A stretch of DNA of 13,976 bases from Elusimicrobiota bacterium (lineage in GTDB: Bacteria; Elusimicrobiota; Elusimicrobia; Elusimicrobiales; Elusimicrobiaceae), in the NCBI GenBank assembly GCA_031271365.1, contig JAISVV010000043.1, positions 1-13,976 of the forward strand. The letters run 5' to 3'. Numbering within the stretch: position 1 is the first letter of the stretch; each line of letters begins with the position of its first letter. This document shows positions 13,398 to 13,976 of this stretch, one piece after another. The position numbers and the translations under genes are program-made. The notes under the pieces were generated by a model. It was given only the letters and a program-made list of their open reading frames with translations. It was not told the origin of the DNA and searched no databases.

Positions 13398-13976
13398 ATG
13401 AAAATACTTAAAGCAACCGGGCAAATAGACTCAGGCAGAAAAACATCTTCTTTAAACAGGGGTATGTGGTCTGTCTTGGGTTTTGCCGGCCTGATGATGA
13501 TGCTTGTGTTTAATGTTATCCCTGTGGCGGTGACGCAGTCCGGCCCTGCCTTAAAGAATAATGCCGCCGCGGTATGGGATGCTTTTAACTACGGGGCCTC
13601 CGGCGCAGACGGCGGTTATTGGGCCGCTTTAACGCAGGAGCAGCTGAATGCTTCTTCCGGCGGCAGGAGCATGGATTATATACTTGCCGACGATAACCTT
13701 ACCGGCGGCCGTAACGCCGCCGCGGCGCAGGAGTGGGAAGGTTACCGCGCTTCGCAAAACCCCCGGGCCGGCGCGGGCGGCATTGACGCCCAAAGCGCAG
13801 AGGATACCGGGGTTTATAACCCTTCTTTTAAAGCCGCCGCGCATACCGCACAGCAAGAAGCGGCCGCGCAAGCCGCAAGGGCCCGGCAGGCGCAGCGCAA
13901 TGGTTTAACTTCTTCCGCCGCAGCAGGCGGAAAGGGCGGCGGCGGCAGTTCCGGCGGCAGCAGCTTTTCAGACGGC
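13398..13976 (+). CDS. Unrecognised membrane-anchored low-complexity protein (cluster gene 4), 3' truncated by window
   Basis: The frame is open from ATG 13398 to the window edge, 193 codons, so the end is outside. AGAGG at 13386-13390 lies 7 nt before the start, and the gap to gene 3 is 19 nt. It has a basic start (MKILKATGQIDSGRKTSSLN), one membrane helix at about 22-45 (MWSVLGFAGLMMMLVFNVIP) and then a moderately ordered stretch (47-115: VWDAFNYGASGADGGYWAAL, MDYILADDN). After that it becomes Ala/Gln/Arg-rich (about 140-168) and Gly/Ser-rich (175-193, with GGKGGGGSSGG). It shares the cluster pattern: short basic N-terminus, single helix, then low-complexity exported part. No family is recognised, and the C-terminal part that might identify it is missing. 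Confidence 0.75.
   Translation, partial: MKILKATGQIDSGRKTSSLNRGMWSVLGFAGLMMMLVFNVIPVAVTQSGPALKNNAAAVWDAFNYGASGADGGYWAALTQEQLNASSGGRSMDYILADDNLTGGRNAAAAQEWEGYRASQNPRAGAGGIDAQSAEDTGVYNPSFKAAAHTAQQEAAAQAARARQAQRNGLTSSAAAGGKGGGGSSGGSSFSDG

Noticed and set aside
13648..13908. Plus-strand 86-codon open frame overlapping cluster gene 4
   Set aside because: It is an out-of-frame shadow in GC-rich sequence; the other plus frame is continuous from a good start and ribosome binding site at 13398.

Overview
The window looks like the chromosome of a Gram-negative-type bacterium: there are secreted proteins with signal peptides, a Tad/Flp-type pilus machinery and periplasmic-type proteins. Gene packing is tight, with several ATGA stop/start overlaps. 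The mixture of AT-rich codons (ATA, TTA, AAA) with GC-rich Ala and Gly codons, plus the gene set, would fit an Elusimicrobiota-like lineage. That placement is an impression and cannot be proven from the sequence alone. I saw no tRNA, rRNA, insertion sequence, CRISPR array or phage gene.

Region 1 (1-4343) is the tail of a Tad-pilus locus. It holds the 3' end of a TadC-like inner-membrane platform protein, a secreted TPR protein (possible TadD analogue), a membrane sensor with HAMP and a PAS-like domain but no output domain, a small DUF3566-like membrane protein, and a secreted thioredoxin-fold protein with a CPYG motif. A clear intrinsic terminator closes this region.

Region 2 (4357-9816) is a compact same-strand operon. 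A membrane histidine kinase, a cytoplasmic receiver-kinase hybrid and a NarL/LuxR-type response regulator probably form a three-protein phosphorelay. They run straight into three pilus genes: a 54-aa Flp-type prepilin that is easy to miss, a large TadG-like protein, and a TadE-like pseudopilin that starts at GTG. The layout suggests a sensory relay tied to pilus production or assembly, comparable to PprA-PprB control of the Flp/Tad pilus in Pseudomonas aeruginosa.

Region 3 (9817-13976, continuing past the end) opens with a 234-bp non-coding stretch. It contains a near-consensus sigma70 promoter (TTGACA, 17 bp, TATACT), two 9-bp direct repeats at 10-bp spacing upstream, and a leader of about 146 nt. 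The leader has several hairpins and a GGCC segment that can pair either upstream or downstream next to a run of eight T, which is an attenuator-like arrangement. It drives four unrecognised genes. Each product has a short N-terminus, one N-terminal membrane helix and a long low-complexity segment rich in Ala, Gly, Gln or Ser. The second also has a bundle of three C-terminal helices, and the third carries a perfect 11-bp RNA hairpin inside its coding sequence. This cluster is the best candidate in the window for an undescribed envelope or surface system. Its function cannot be read from the sequence, and a link to the pilus rests only on proximity.
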